Below, in pieces: positions 26,469-34,753 of a stretch of DNA of 64,000 nucleotides; positions within the stretch are counted from its first letter, which is position 1, and every line of letters starts with the position of its first letter. This DNA is from Amycolatopsis xylanica (GTDB taxonomy: Bacteria; Actinomycetota; Actinomycetes; Mycobacteriales; Pseudonocardiaceae). Under the pieces are notes generated by a model that was given only the letters and a program-made list of their open reading frames with translations, was not told the origin of the DNA and did no database searches. The DNA is taken from assembly GCF_900107045.1 (NCBI RefSeq), contig NZ_FNON01000002.1:496001-560000 (forward strand). The letters run 5' to 3'. A program made the position numbers and the translations under genes.

Positions 26469-26898
26469 TCCGGAAGATCGGGTAGCCGGGCGCGATCTCG
26501 CGCAGCTTCTCGTCGGACGCCTTCGCGTCGACACCGTCGAAGAACACGCCGACCTCGAACTTCCAGCGCTTGAGGTACGGGCGCAGGATCGCGGGCTTCT
26601 CGTCGTCGCCCAGCTCGACGAAGGTGAACTCCTCGACGCGGCGCCCGACCCGCAGCTGTCCCTCGCCCGCGGCGCGCAGGTTGCGCACCCACTGCGTCAC
26701 CCCGCGCGGCGCGACCAGGTACTTCTCGCCGTCGATCTCGAGCAGGTTGACCGGGACCGAGCGCAGTTCGCCGCTCTTGCGGCCACGGACCGAGAGCACC
26801 CTGCTGCCCCAGACGCTGAAGCCGAGCTTGGTCAGCTTCGCGACGACCTGGTTGAACACGTTCGTCGCGGACTTCGGCTCGATGTAACGAGTGGTCAT
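26455..26898 (-). CDS. F420-dependent (Ddn-family) nitroreductase/quinone reductase
   Basis: A 147-aa split-barrel protein of the deazaflavin-dependent nitroreductase family (TIGR00026). The visible landmarks are GRKSGELRSVPVNLLEIDGEKYLVAPRG, split across residues 43-70, and the loop WVRNLRAAGEGQLRVGRR. Ddn-type enzymes use reduced F420 to reduce quinones and nitro compounds. It is divergent from a TetR gene, and two palindromes in the shared promoter region suggest control by that TetR protein. No other gene of F420 metabolism is in the window. Confidence 0.9.
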   Translation of the reverse strand: MTTRYIEPKSATNVFNQVVAKLTKLGFSVWGSRVLSVRGRKSGELRSVPVNLLEIDGEKYLVAPRGVTQWVRNLRAAGEGQLRVGRRVEEFTFVELGDDEKPAILRPYLKRWKFEVGVFFDGVDAKASDEKLREIAPGYPIFRITVR

Positions 26899-26919
26899 TG
26901 CTGTCTCCTTGATGTTTGC

Positions 26920-26934
26920 GAGAGCAGTGCTCTC
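26920..26934. promoter_or_regulatory. TetR operator candidate, site 1
   Basis: GAGAGCAGTGCTCTC is a perfect 15-bp palindrome around a central base, lying 21 bp upstream of the nitroreductase start. The same core (AGAGCA-N-TGCTCT) recurs at 26974-26986, with 53 bp between centres (about five helical turns). It is the expected binding site of the divergent TetR regulator. Confidence 0.7.
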
Positions 26935-26973
26935 TGTTGTGAACAGTGAACACCTTTGCTCGGCGTGCTGTCA

Positions 26974-26986
26974 AGAGCACTGCTCT
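26974..26986. promoter_or_regulatory. TetR operator candidate, site 2
   Basis: AGAGCACTGCTCT is a perfect 13-bp palindrome with the same half-site as site 1. It lies 41 bp before the TetR start, on the TetR side of the divergent gap, so it could serve autoregulation. Confidence 0.68.
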
Positions 26987-27027
26987 CGAATTTGTGCACC
27001 GCTCTCGCTTCTGCCAGAATCAGGCAC

Positions 27028-27699
27028 ATGCCAACGGCCCGTGACCGCGCTCGAGTACTGATGACCAGCGACATCAAGCAGGAAGCCCGTCGCCAGCTCG
27101 CCGAGGTCGGCGCGCACGGGCTGTCCTTGCGCGCGGTCGCCAGAGAGCTCGGGATGGTCTCGTCGGCGCTCTACCGCTACTTCCCCAGCCGGGATCACCT
27201 GCTGACCGAGCTCATCATCGACGCGTACAACGCCATCGGCGCCGCAGCCGAGGAGGCGGACCAGCCGCAGGCCGACCTGGTCGGCCGCTGGGCCGCCGTC
27301 TGGCACGCGGTCCGCGAATGGGCGCTCGCGCATCCGCACGAGTACGCGTTGATCTACGGCTCACCGATCCCCGGTTACCAAGCGCCGCAGGACACGATCG
27401 CGCCGGCGGCCAGGGTCGCGCTCGTGCTGGCCGGGATCGTCCGCGAGGCGGACATCGAGCCGCCGCGAAGCCATGTGCCGCTGCCACAGGTGCTGCGCGA
27501 CCAGGCCGAGCAGCTGAACGCGGCGCTCCAGGGCGAGCTCGAGCCGATCACGGTGACCAGGCTGCTGATCGCCTGGACGCAGCTGTTCGGGATGCTGAGC
27601 TTCGAGCTGTTCGGTCAGTACGTCGGCAGCGTCGACCCGGCCGACGCCTTTTTCGTGCACACCGCGGAACAAATGGCCGAGTTCATCGGCCTGAAGTAG
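27028..27699 (+). CDS. TetR-family repressor (WHG-type C-terminal domain)
   Basis: A 223-aa regulator. The N-terminal helix-turn-helix is clear (LSLRAVARELGMVSSALYRYF, about residues 33-53). The ligand domain resembles the TetR WHG subfamily (WAAVWHAVREWALAHPHEYALIYG). The ATG at 27028 is chosen over an in-frame ATG at 26956 because the latter lies inside the operator region. It is divergent from the F420-type nitroreductase, with two matching palindromes between. It overlaps the following convergent TetR gene by 17 bp. Confidence 0.93.
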   Translation: MPTARDRARVLMTSDIKQEARRQLAEVGAHGLSLRAVARELGMVSSALYRYFPSRDHLLTELIIDAYNAIGAAAEEADQPQADLVGRWAAVWHAVREWALAHPHEYALIYGSPIPGYQAPQDTIAPAARVALVLAGIVREADIEPPRSHVPLPQVLRDQAEQLNAALQGELEPITVTRLLIAWTQLFGMLSFELFGQYVGSVDPADAFFVHTAEQMAEFIGLK

Positions 27700-28306
27700 C
27701 CGAAAGCGCGGCCAGCGCCCGCATCACCAGCTGGACGGCGTCGACGACGACACCGTCACTCGTCCCCTCCGGAGCCAGGAAACGCTGCAGCAGCAACCCA
27801 TCCTGCAGCGAGTGGACGATCAACGCGATGAACGCGGGGTCGGCGGGTGGTTCCAGGCCGAGCACCGCGAACTGGTGCCGCACCCCGTCTTCGACGGCTT
27901 CGCGGGCGAGCCGCTCGCCTTCGCCGACCATCGGACGCGCCTCGGGATTGCGCAGTGCGTACAACGCCAATTCGGTTCGGAGCGCGAACCATCCGTCCAG
28001 GTTCCGGGCACGCTTGACGTTCCACTCACGCAGCCGGTCCATCGTCTCGTCGGCCGAGCCCAGCTTCAGCGCGCCGACCTCGGCGATCTCGTGCCGCGTC
28101 CGCTGCTTCAGCAACGCGACGACCAGCTCGTGCTTGTCCGCGAAGTTCCCGTAGAACGCGCCGCGGCTGAACCCGGCATGCTCGGCGATCTGCTCGACCG
28201 AAGCGCCGTTCACCCCACGCTCGGCGAACAGCTCGGCCGCGGCTTCGAGCAGGCGTTCCCTGGTCCGCGCCCGGCTCTCGTCACGGGTGAGACGCTTCGG
28301 TGGCAC
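27683..28306 (-). CDS. TetR-family transcriptional regulator
   Basis: A 207-aa regulator with an N-terminal helix-turn-helix (VEQIAEHAGFSRGAFYGNFADK, about residues 40-61; the GAFYGNF form is common to the AcrR-like group). The C-terminal ligand domain is of tetracyclin-repressor-like type. It is convergent with the preceding TetR gene and upstream of the WYL gene on the same strand with 21 bp before that gene's end. No clear operator was found near its start at 28306. Target unknown. Confidence 0.92.
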   Translation of the reverse strand: MPPKRLTRDESRARTRERLLEAAAELFAERGVNGASVEQIAEHAGFSRGAFYGNFADKHELVVALLKQRTRHEIAEVGALKLGSADETMDRLREWNVKRARNLDGWFALRTELALYALRNPEARPMVGEGERLAREAVEDGVRHQFAVLGLEPPADPAFIALIVHSLQDGLLLQRFLAPEGTSDGVVVDAVQLVMRALAALSATSGR

Positions 28307-28327
28307 GGGCGAACCTTAGGGCATGCC

Positions 28328-29284
28328 CTAACGCGTGGCCTCGCGATACCGCTCGGACAGCTCGCGCACCAGCTCGACCAGCTCAGGCGGCTCGGTCACG
28401 GTGAACCCGGCGCCGAGCATGCCGAGGTGCACGGCCAGCGTGTCGAGGCTGTCGGCGCCGGTTTCGAGCACGCAGGTCGCCGCGTCGACGGCCTCGACCG
28501 TGCCGACCGCCGGGTTGATCCGCTCGAATACGACCTCGGCGGGCGCGTGCACGGTGACTCGCGCGTGGTAGCGCCAGGCCGCCGCGGACACCCCGCGCCG
28601 CACCCGGTCGGTGACGTCCTCGGGCGGCTCGCGGGGCGCGAAGCGCGGACCCAGCGGCGTCTTCGGTTCGATCCGGTCGACACGGAAGGTCCGCCAGTCG
28701 TGCTTGTCGACGTCCCAGGCGACGAGGTACCAGCGGCGGCCCCAGTTGACCAGGCGATACGGCTCGACGGCACGCCGCGACGCGGTGCCGTCGTGACCGC
28801 GGTAGTCGAAGCGCAGGCGCTCATGGTCGCGGCACGCTGCCGAGATCAGGGTCAGGATGTCCGCGCTCACCCGCGGTCCAGGCTGATCGCGTGGCACCGG
28901 GACGGTGTACGTCTGCAACGCGTTCACCCTGCGCCGCAAGTGATTCGGCAGCACCTGCTCGAGTTTCGCCAGCGCGCGCAGTGACGTCTCCTCGACGCCC
29001 GCGATCGTGCCGCCCGCCGCCGTGCGCAGGCCGACCGCCACCGCGACGGCCTCCTCGTCGTCGAGCAGCAGCGGCGGCAACGAGGCGCCGGCGCCGAGCC
29101 GGTAGCCGCCGACCGAGCCGCGGGTCGCGTCGACCGGATAGCCGAGATTGCGCAGCCGGTCGATGTCGTTGCGGATCGTCCGGGTGCTCACTTCCAGGCG
29201 CTCGGCGAGTTCCGTGCCTGTCCAATCACGCGGTGTCTGCAGCAAGGACAGCAGGCGCAGCAGCCGCGCCGAAGTCTCCAACAT
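28328..29284 (-). CDS. WYL-domain (YafY/DeoR-like) transcriptional regulator
   Basis: A 318-aa regulator with an N-terminal HTH_11 (LLSLLQTPRDWTGTELAERL and STRTIRNDIDRLRNLGYPV), then a WYL domain (YRLVNWGRRWYLVAWDVDKHDWRTFRVDRI, residues about 185-215) and a WCX C-terminal extension. WYL domains bind nucleic acid or small ligands. It is divergent from the epoxide hydrolase, and a TAGGAA/TTCCTA inverted repeat lies between (29307-29325), so it probably represses that gene. Confidence 0.93.
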   Translation of the reverse strand: MLETSARLLRLLSLLQTPRDWTGTELAERLEVSTRTIRNDIDRLRNLGYPVDATRGSVGGYRLGAGASLPPLLLDDEEAVAVAVGLRTAAGGTIAGVEETSLRALAKLEQVLPNHLRRRVNALQTYTVPVPRDQPGPRVSADILTLISAACRDHERLRFDYRGHDGTASRRAVEPYRLVNWGRRWYLVAWDVDKHDWRTFRVDRIEPKTPLGPRFAPREPPEDVTDRVRRGVSAAAWRYHARVTVHAPAEVVFERINPAVGTVEAVDAATCVLETGADSLDTLAVHLGMLGAGFTVTEPPELVELVRELSERYREATR

Positions 29285-29306
29285 TTTTCCGAGCCTGCCA
29301 GTTCAA

Positions 29307-29325
29307 TAGGAACGAAGTATTCCTA
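29307..29325. promoter_or_regulatory. Operator candidate between WYL regulator and epoxide hydrolase
   Basis: TAGGAA (29307-29312) and TTCCTA (29320-29325) form an inverted repeat with a 7-bp spacer in the 63-bp divergent gap. Its position would overlap both promoters. The link to the WYL protein is inferred from location. Confidence 0.5.
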
Positions 29326-29347
29326 ATGCGACCCTAGTGTTCTGGTC

Positions 29348-30487
29348 ATGGAAAACACCACGGACATCCGCCCCTTCCGCATCGAGATCCCGCAGGCCGA
29401 CCTCGACGACCTGCGCTCCCGCCTCGAGCGCACCCGCTGGACCGAGGAACTGCCCGCCGACCCCGCAGCCGAGCAGACCGGTCCGGTGCCGCCCGGCTGG
29501 GAGCGCGGCGTTCCGCTCGGGTACGTCCAGCGGCTGGTCGAGCAGTGGCGGACCACCTACGACTGGCGCAAGTGGGAAGCGAAGCTCAACGAGTACCCGC
29601 AGTTCATCACCGAGATCGACGGCCAGGACATCCACTTCCTGCACGTCCGTTCGCCGCACGAGGACGCGACCCCGCTGCTGCTCACGCACGGCTGGCCGAA
29701 CTCGATCCTCGAATACCTCGACCTCATCGAGCCGCTGACCAACCCCGCGAACCCGGCCGAGGCGTTCCACCTGGTGATCCCGTCGATCCCCGGCTTCGGT
29801 TTCTCCGGTCCGACCAAGGAGAAAGGCTGGAGCCCGTACCGCGTCGCCGACGCGTGGGCCGAACTGATGACCCGGCTCGGCTACGAGCGGTTCGGCGTGC
29901 ACGGCAACGACGCCGGGTCGATCGTGAGCCCGGAGGTCGGCAGGCAGCACCCGGACCGGGTGATCGGCGTGCACGTCACGCAGATCTTCTCGTTCCCCAG
30001 CGGCGACCCGGCCGAGTTCGAGGGCCTGAGCGAGCAGGACATGGGGCTGCTGGCGTTCCTGCAGAAGTTCAACGAGGAGATGTCCGCCTACGCGCAGCTG
30101 CAGGCGACCAAGCCGCAGAACCTGGCGCACGCGCTCGCCGACTCGCCCGCCGGGCAGCTCGCGTGGAGTGCCCAGCTGCTCAGCGCGACGCCGGACGAGC
30201 ACGTGCTCACCAACGCGACGATCTACTGGCTGACCAATACGGCGGCCTCGTCTGCGCGGTTCTACTACGAGCACAAGCAGGCAGGCGAGCCCGCCGGGCA
30301 GACGACCGTGCCCATGGGGCTGGCGAGCTTCGCCTACGACTTCCGGCCGCTGCGGCGCTTCGCCGACCGCGACCACGCCAACATCGTCTCGTGGAGCGAG
30401 TTCGAGCGAGGCAGCCACTGGGCCACGCAGGATGCCCCCGACCTGCTGATCCAGGACCTCCAGAAGTTTTTCGCACGTTTTCGCTGA
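29348..30487 (+). CDS. Epoxide hydrolase (alpha/beta hydrolase, EHN domain)
   Basis: A 379-aa enzyme hydrolysing epoxides to diols. The N-terminal EHN domain is obvious (FRIEIPQADLDDLRSRLERTRW; VEQWRTTYDWRKWEAKLN). The alpha/beta hydrolase part holds the oxyanion HGWPNS motif and the nucleophile region GVHGNDAGSIVSPEVG, where the nucleophilic Asp is in GNDAG. A C-terminal catalytic His lies in GSHWATQDAP. It is close to microsomal-type juvenile-hormone-like epoxide hydrolases in actinomycetes. Regulated probably by the divergent WYL protein. Confidence 0.93.
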   Translation: MENTTDIRPFRIEIPQADLDDLRSRLERTRWTEELPADPAAEQTGPVPPGWERGVPLGYVQRLVEQWRTTYDWRKWEAKLNEYPQFITEIDGQDIHFLHVRSPHEDATPLLLTHGWPNSILEYLDLIEPLTNPANPAEAFHLVIPSIPGFGFSGPTKEKGWSPYRVADAWAELMTRLGYERFGVHGNDAGSIVSPEVGRQHPDRVIGVHVTQIFSFPSGDPAEFEGLSEQDMGLLAFLQKFNEEMSAYAQLQATKPQNLAHALADSPAGQLAWSAQLLSATPDEHVLTNATIYWLTNTAASSARFYYEHKQAGEPAGQTTVPMGLASFAYDFRPLRRFADRDHANIVSWSEFERGSHWATQDAPDLLIQDLQKFFARFR

Positions 30488-30553
30488 ACCGTGTCGAGAA
30501 GCGGTGACCGGCTCCGACTTCGTGGTGTTGCCACCCAGAAGAAGGAGCCGGTC

Positions 30554-31168
30554 ATGGCGGTTTTCGTGGATCTGTCCATCTCACTCGACGGTTACATCGG
30601 CGGCCCCAACGGCGGTCCGGCCAACCCGCTCGGCGACGGCGGCACGCGGCTGCACGAGTGGGTGTTCGGCCAGGAGGCCTGGCGTGCGTCGCAGGGGCTG
30701 CCCGGTGGCGAGACCGGACCGGACAACGACGTGATCAAGGAGGTCAGGGCACGGGCGGGCGCGAACGTGATGGGCCGCCGCATGTTCGACGAAGGCGAGC
30801 CGAACTGGCCCGCCGAAGCCCCGTTCCACGCGCCGGTGTTCGTGCTCACCCACTCGCCGCGCGACCCGTGGCCACGGCTGGGCGGCACGACGTTCCACTT
30901 CGTCACCGGCAGCGTCGAGGACGCGATCGAGCAGGCGAAGGCGGCAGCGGGCGGCAGGGACGTGCAGGTCAACGGCGGCGCGGACATGGTCAGGCAGGCG
31001 TTGCGCGCCGGTCTGGTCGACGACCTGCAGCTGCATGTCGCGCCGATCACGCTCGGCAGGGGCACCCGGCTGTTCGACGGCATGGACGACCTGCGGCTGG
31101 TGCCGGACCGGGTGATCGCCTCGGCGGGCGTGACCCACCTCAGGTACCGGGTACGTTCCACCTCATGA
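30554..31168 (+). CDS. RibD C-terminal/DHFR-like reductase
   Basis: A 204-aa dihydrofolate-reductase-fold protein (RibD_C family): VFVDLSISLDGYIGGPNGG at the start, NVMGRRMFDEGEPNW and VQVNGGADMVRQALRAGLVDDL. Such stand-alone proteins use NAD(P)H, but their substrates are mostly unknown. The ATG at 30554 is chosen on its AAGGAG site 7 nt upstream. Its stop overlaps the start of the dehydrogenase gene (ATGA), so the two are translated together. It follows the epoxide hydrolase by 66 bp on the same strand. Confidence 0.88.
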   Translation: MAVFVDLSISLDGYIGGPNGGPANPLGDGGTRLHEWVFGQEAWRASQGLPGGETGPDNDVIKEVRARAGANVMGRRMFDEGEPNWPAEAPFHAPVFVLTHSPRDPWPRLGGTTFHFVTGSVEDAIEQAKAAAGGRDVQVNGGADMVRQALRAGLVDDLQLHVAPITLGRGTRLFDGMDDLRLVPDRVIASAGVTHLRYRVRSTS

Positions 31169-32688
31169 GCGAACAGTGGGAGGCCCGCACGATCCGGGTG
31201 ATCGGCACCGGCGTGATGGGGCGCGGGATCGCGCAGCTGGCCGCGGCGGCGGGCTGCACGGTGGAACTGGCGGACGCGCAGCCAGAAGCGGTGACCAAGG
31301 CGGTCGAGTTCGTCGGCGGGATGTTCGACAAGCTCGCCTCGAAAGGCAAGCTGACCACCGACGAGGCCGCACAGGCGAAGTCGCGGCTGCGGCCGGTGGA
31401 CGGGCCGTTCGCGCCCGCGGACGACGTCGACCTCGTCATCGAAGCGGTGCGCGAGGACCTGTCGGTCAAGGGCGAGCTTTTCGGGGAGCTGGAACGCGTT
31501 TGCCCGGCTACGACGGTGTTCGCGACCAACACCAGCTCGCTGTCGGTGACGGAGATCGCGGCGACGCTCACCGACCCGACACGGCTCGCCGGTCTGCACT
31601 TCTTCAATCCGGTTCCGCTGATGCGCGTGGTCGAGGTCATCCCAGGCGCTCGGACACAGCCTTGGATTCCGTCCGCGCTGACCGCTCTGGTGCGCTCGTG
31701 GGGTCACCAGCCGGTGCTGGCGCCCGACGCGCCGGGGTTCCTCGTCAACCACGCCGGGCGCGGGCTCGGCACGGAAGCGTTGCAGATACTCAGCGAAGGC
31801 CTGTGCTCACCGTCCGATGTGGACCGTATCGCCCGCGACGTGCTCGGACTGCGGCTTGGCCCGTTCGAGCTGCTCGACCTGACCGGTCTCGACGTTTCCC
31901 ACGCCGTACTCGAAAGCATCTGGAGCGGCTTTCACGGCGAACCGCGTCTGCGGCCTTCGTGGCTGACGCGACCGCGGGTGGCGGCCGGGCTTTTCGGCCG
32001 TAAGAACGGCGAAGGCTTTTATGTCTATACCGATGGCGTGCAACAGGTCGCGCCTGAGCCGGAGGCGCCCAAGTCCGAAGGCAAGAAGTTGTGGACGGAC
32101 AGCGAGGAGTTGTCCGAGCTGCTGCGCTCGGCCGGTGTGCCCGTCGAGGACTACGAGTTCCCGACGGACGAGGCGATCGTCTTGCTGACGCCGTACGGAC
32201 AGTCCACTCTGGACGCTTGCTTGGGCGCGGGCACCGATGCTTCGCGCACGGTGGGCGTGGATCCCTTGGGCGGCTTCGCCGGACGGCTGACGCTGACCGT
32301 CCACCCTGGACTCGATACTTCCGCAGGCCGCGAAGCATGGGCGGCACTGGCGTCGACCGGCCGCCCGGTGACCATCGTCCGTGACGGCTCGGCGATGGTC
32401 GCCCAGCGCCTGCTCGCCTCGATCGTCAACACGGCCTGCTCGATCGCCGACCAGCGCCTCGCCACCCCCGCCGACATCGACACGGCGGTCCGCCTCGGCC
32501 TCGGCTACCCCAGCGGCCCGCTGACCTGGGGCTCCGAAGTCGGCGCGCCGCTGCTGCTCGGCATCCTGCACGAGCTCCACCAGGCCTCGGGCGACCCCCG
32601 CTACCGCCCCAGCCGCTGGCTCGCCGAACGCGCCCTGCTCGGCCTCCCCCTCACCTCCCTGGGCACGACCCCGGCTGACCTCCTCTGA
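31165..32688 (+). CDS. 3-hydroxyacyl-CoA dehydrogenase
   Basis: A 507-aa enzyme with an N-terminal Rossmann domain (VIGTGVMGRGIAQLAAAAG, residues 10-28), the catalytic region (TNTSSLSVTEIAATL, GLHFFNPVPLMRVVEV with its His) and two C-terminal 3HCDH domains (FLVNHAGRGLGTEAL near 195 and a second after residue 400). It oxidises 3-hydroxyacyl-CoA with NAD in fatty or aromatic acid breakdown; the double C-terminal domain resembles PaaH/PhaC. Coupled to the reductase upstream through an ATGA overlap. A family B repeat follows its stop. Confidence 0.93.
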   Translation: MSEQWEARTIRVIGTGVMGRGIAQLAAAAGCTVELADAQPEAVTKAVEFVGGMFDKLASKGKLTTDEAAQAKSRLRPVDGPFAPADDVDLVIEAVREDLSVKGELFGELERVCPATTVFATNTSSLSVTEIAATLTDPTRLAGLHFFNPVPLMRVVEVIPGARTQPWIPSALTALVRSWGHQPVLAPDAPGFLVNHAGRGLGTEALQILSEGLCSPSDVDRIARDVLGLRLGPFELLDLTGLDVSHAVLESIWSGFHGEPRLRPSWLTRPRVAAGLFGRKNGEGFYVYTDGVQQVAPEPEAPKSEGKKLWTDSEELSELLRSAGVPVEDYEFPTDEAIVLLTPYGQSTLDACLGAGTDASRTVGVDPLGGFAGRLTLTVHPGLDTSAGREAWAALASTGRPVTIVRDGSAMVAQRLLASIVNTACSIADQRLATPADIDTAVRLGLGYPSGPLTWGSEVGAPLLLGILHELHQASGDPRYRPSRWLAERALLGLPLTSLGTTPADLL

Positions 32689-32693
32689 CCGGA

Positions 32694-32806
32694 ACCCGAA
32701 AGCGACTTTGGGGCCTTTGAAAGCCCGAAAGTGACTTTCGTCAGGTCCTATCTGACGAAAGTGGCTTTCGGGCTTTCAGACCTGACGAAAGTGGCTTTCG
32801 GGGTTC
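32694..32806. repeat. Family B hairpin repeat cluster (copy 2)
   Basis: The central stem pairs 32718-32744 with 32752-32778 (two mismatches, 7-nt loop). Further half units, CCCGAAAGCGACTTT on the left and CTGACGAAAGTGGCTTTCGG on the right, flank it. At least four copies of the CGAAAG-N4-CTTTCG module are present. It fills the gap between the convergent dehydrogenase and ArsR-type genes. Confidence 0.88.
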
Positions 32807-33797
32807 AGGCGACGATCGTTTGGCCCAGTGCGGTTTGGCGGGTCAGGAGTTCGCGGCCCAGCTGGGAGAGGGTGTGCTTGACCGCCGTGCCCGCGCGGTG
32901 GGTTTCCAGGAGACCGGCCTCCCGCAGGATCGAGGCGTGGTAGCTCGCCGAGGCCAGTGAGATCCCCGCCTGCTTGCTCAGCTGGGTCGTGTTGCAGCCG
33001 GTCGCGGCCGCGCACAGGACCTGGGCCCTGGTCGGGCCGAGCAGTGCGGCGAGCGCGGCCCAGTCGTATTCGCGGTGGCTGGACGCGGCGGGGTCGAGCC
33101 AGGCCGGGTCGTGGGCGATCGGGTAGACCAGCACCGGGGGCAGGCCGGGGTCGGCGAGCAGCGTCGGGGCGCCTTCGCAGAAGAACGCGGGGACCAGGCG
33201 GAGGCCGCGGCCGTTCAGGTACAGGTCGCCTTGGACGTGGTCGCCGCGCAGTTCGAGGATCGGCGCCTGCCAGCGCAGCGCCGGGTGGAGGCCGCCGAAC
33301 AGGGCCTCCACGCCGCCGTTGAGCAGGACGCGGGCGCGGGCCGCGCGGTCGCCGCCGACCTGCTTTTCGATCTGGGACCAGTGTGGCTGGACGGCCGTGC
33401 GGTGATACTCGGCGAGGCCGCCGACGAGGTCACGCAGCGTAGCCGAGCGGGGTTCGCCGAGCGCCTTGGTCCACGATGGACCGTCGAGCAGCGAGAGCTC
33501 GGAACGCAGTCGGGGCACCGGTGTCGTGAGGACCGCTTCGAGCCCGGCGTCGAGGCCGCGAGCGCTTTCACCGGGCGTCAGGAAGTCCGGCGAGTAGCCA
33601 CGGGCCGGGGCGATCCGGCAGAGCCTGCGCACGTCGGCGGTCAGTGAAACGTCGGCTGACCACCGGCCGAACAGCGGATGGTCGACGGGACCCTGCAAGG
33701 CGTGCAGGCTGAGCAGCAGCTCCCACAGCGGGTCGGGGGTCTCCGCCAGCGTCACCCGCGCGAGGTCGGCACCGCTGAAGTGGATCCGCAGCGACAT
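32805..33797 (-). CDS. ArsR/DUF5937-type winged-helix regulator
   Basis: A 330-aa protein. The N-terminal 230 residues match the DUF5937-like ligand region of actinomycete ArsR relatives (SLRIHFSGADLARVTLAETPDPLWELLLSL). The C-terminus is a winged helix (TTQLSKQAGISLASASYHASILREAGLLETHRAG). The ATG at 33797 is chosen for its GGAGGGAG ribosome site. A 16-bp palindrome (33842-33857) lies 45 bp upstream and may be its own operator. The signal and target genes are unknown. Confidence 0.88.
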   Translation of the reverse strand: MSLRIHFSGADLARVTLAETPDPLWELLLSLHALQGPVDHPLFGRWSADVSLTADVRRLCRIAPARGYSPDFLTPGESARGLDAGLEAVLTTPVPRLRSELSLLDGPSWTKALGEPRSATLRDLVGGLAEYHRTAVQPHWSQIEKQVGGDRAARARVLLNGGVEALFGGLHPALRWQAPILELRGDHVQGDLYLNGRGLRLVPAFFCEGAPTLLADPGLPPVLVYPIAHDPAWLDPAASSHREYDWAALAALLGPTRAQVLCAAATGCNTTQLSKQAGISLASASYHASILREAGLLETHRAGTAVKHTLSQLGRELLTRQTALGQTIVA

Positions 33798-33841
33798 GGG
33801 CTCCCTCCGCAGGTCAGACCCTTTCAAGCAAGGTCGAAAGG

Positions 33842-33857
33842 GTTGCCACCTGGCAAC
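33842..33857. promoter_or_regulatory. Operator candidate upstream of the ArsR-type gene
   Basis: GTTGCCACCTGGCAAC is a 16-bp inverted repeat with a 2-bp spacer, 45 bp upstream of the ArsR-type start. Winged-helix regulators of this size bind such short palindromes and often autoregulate. Confidence 0.55.
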
Positions 33858-33938
33858 ATCGATTATTCAATCATGCGCGTCGGGTGGCGGGCGGTGGTGA
33901 CTACTGGGGGTCATCACCACCGAAAGCCCCGAAACGCG

Positions 33939-33978
33939 AACGGCGCGCTCCGGACCGCATGGTCCAGAACGCGCCGTT
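33939..33978 (-). terminator. Terminator of the L,D-transpeptidase gene
   Basis: AACGGCGCG (33939-33947) pairs with CGCGCCGTT (33970-33978), with an inner GGACC/GGTCC stem. It lies 14 bp beyond the transpeptidase stop on the minus strand. Confidence 0.75.
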
Positions 33979-33992
33979 GTTGCGAGTGAGGC

Positions 33993-34601
33993 TTACGGGA
34001 CGACCTGCACGACGTCGCCGACGCTCAGGCTGCTGAACAGCTTCGCGGACGCCGCGGGCGACAGGTGGACGCAGCCGTGGGAGTACACCGACAGGCTGCC
34101 GGTGTGGAACGCGATCCCCGCGGCGAAGAACACCGAGTTCGGCATCGGGGCGTCGAACTGCTTCGAGTGGTAGTTCTTCACCTTGCTGATGACGTGGAAG
34201 GTGCCGACCGGGGTCGGGTTGCCCTTACGGCCGCCGAGCGCGCCGACAGGACCGTAAACGACCTGCCCGTCCTTGAGCAGCCAGACCTTCTTCGCCGAGA
34301 CGTCGAAGCAGACGTCCACAGTGGCCGCGCACGGCACACCGGCCGCGGCCTGCGGCTTGGGTTCCGGCTTGGGCGCGGGCTTCTTCGAAGTGGGGGTCGG
34401 TTTCGCCGAGCTGGACGAGCTGGGAGTCGGCGACGGCGTCGGCTCGGCCGACGAGGACGAGGTCGACGTCGGAGCCTGAGTCGTGGTCGCGGCGTTCGCG
34501 GCCACCGGCACGGTGTCGACGTTGCTGGGCGCACCACCCGAGCACGCGGTCAGCACGACCGCGGCCAACGCCGCCGCCACCCCCGCCAAGATCTTCTTCA
34601 C
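33993..34601 (-). CDS. L,D-transpeptidase lipoprotein (YkuD domain)
   Basis: A 202-aa secreted enzyme that cross-links peptidoglycan or attaches proteins to it. The signal peptide KKILAGVAAALAAVVLTAC carries a good lipobox (LTAC, Cys20). A Thr/Ser/Pro-rich linker spans about residues 35-80. The YkuD domain has the active-site motif HTGSLSVYSHGCVHLSP with the catalytic Cys in SHGCVH. It lacks the Ig-like domains of mycobacterial Ldt proteins, so it is the short form. A terminator hairpin follows. Confidence 0.93.
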   Translation of the reverse strand: MKKILAGVAAALAAVVLTACSGGAPSNVDTVPVAANAATTTQAPTSTSSSSAEPTPSPTPSSSSSAKPTPTSKKPAPKPEPKPQAAAGVPCAATVDVCFDVSAKKVWLLKDGQVVYGPVGALGGRKGNPTPVGTFHVISKVKNYHSKQFDAPMPNSVFFAAGIAFHTGSLSVYSHGCVHLSPAASAKLFSSLSVGDVVQVVP

Positions 34602-34708
34602 GACGCATTACCCCCGCACTGTGAGTTTCTCTCCCTGTTCACCACCCAAGACGGGTGTAGCCCATTCGGGGTTGATCCACCAAGGTCACGATTCGGCGTC
34701 ACACGACA

Positions 34709-34744
34709 AAGCGGGCTTCACCCCCAGTGGGATGAAGCCCGCTT
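34709..34744. terminator. Family D hairpin between transpeptidase promoter and SDR gene
   Basis: AAGCGGGCTTCA (34709-34720) pairs with TGAAGCCCGCTT (34733-34744). It lies directly after the SDR stop (34754) on the minus strand and upstream of the transpeptidase start, so it ends the SDR transcript. The core matches those at 16151 and 24348 except T to C at one position. Confidence 0.8.
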
Positions 34745-34753
34745 AACAAGCCG

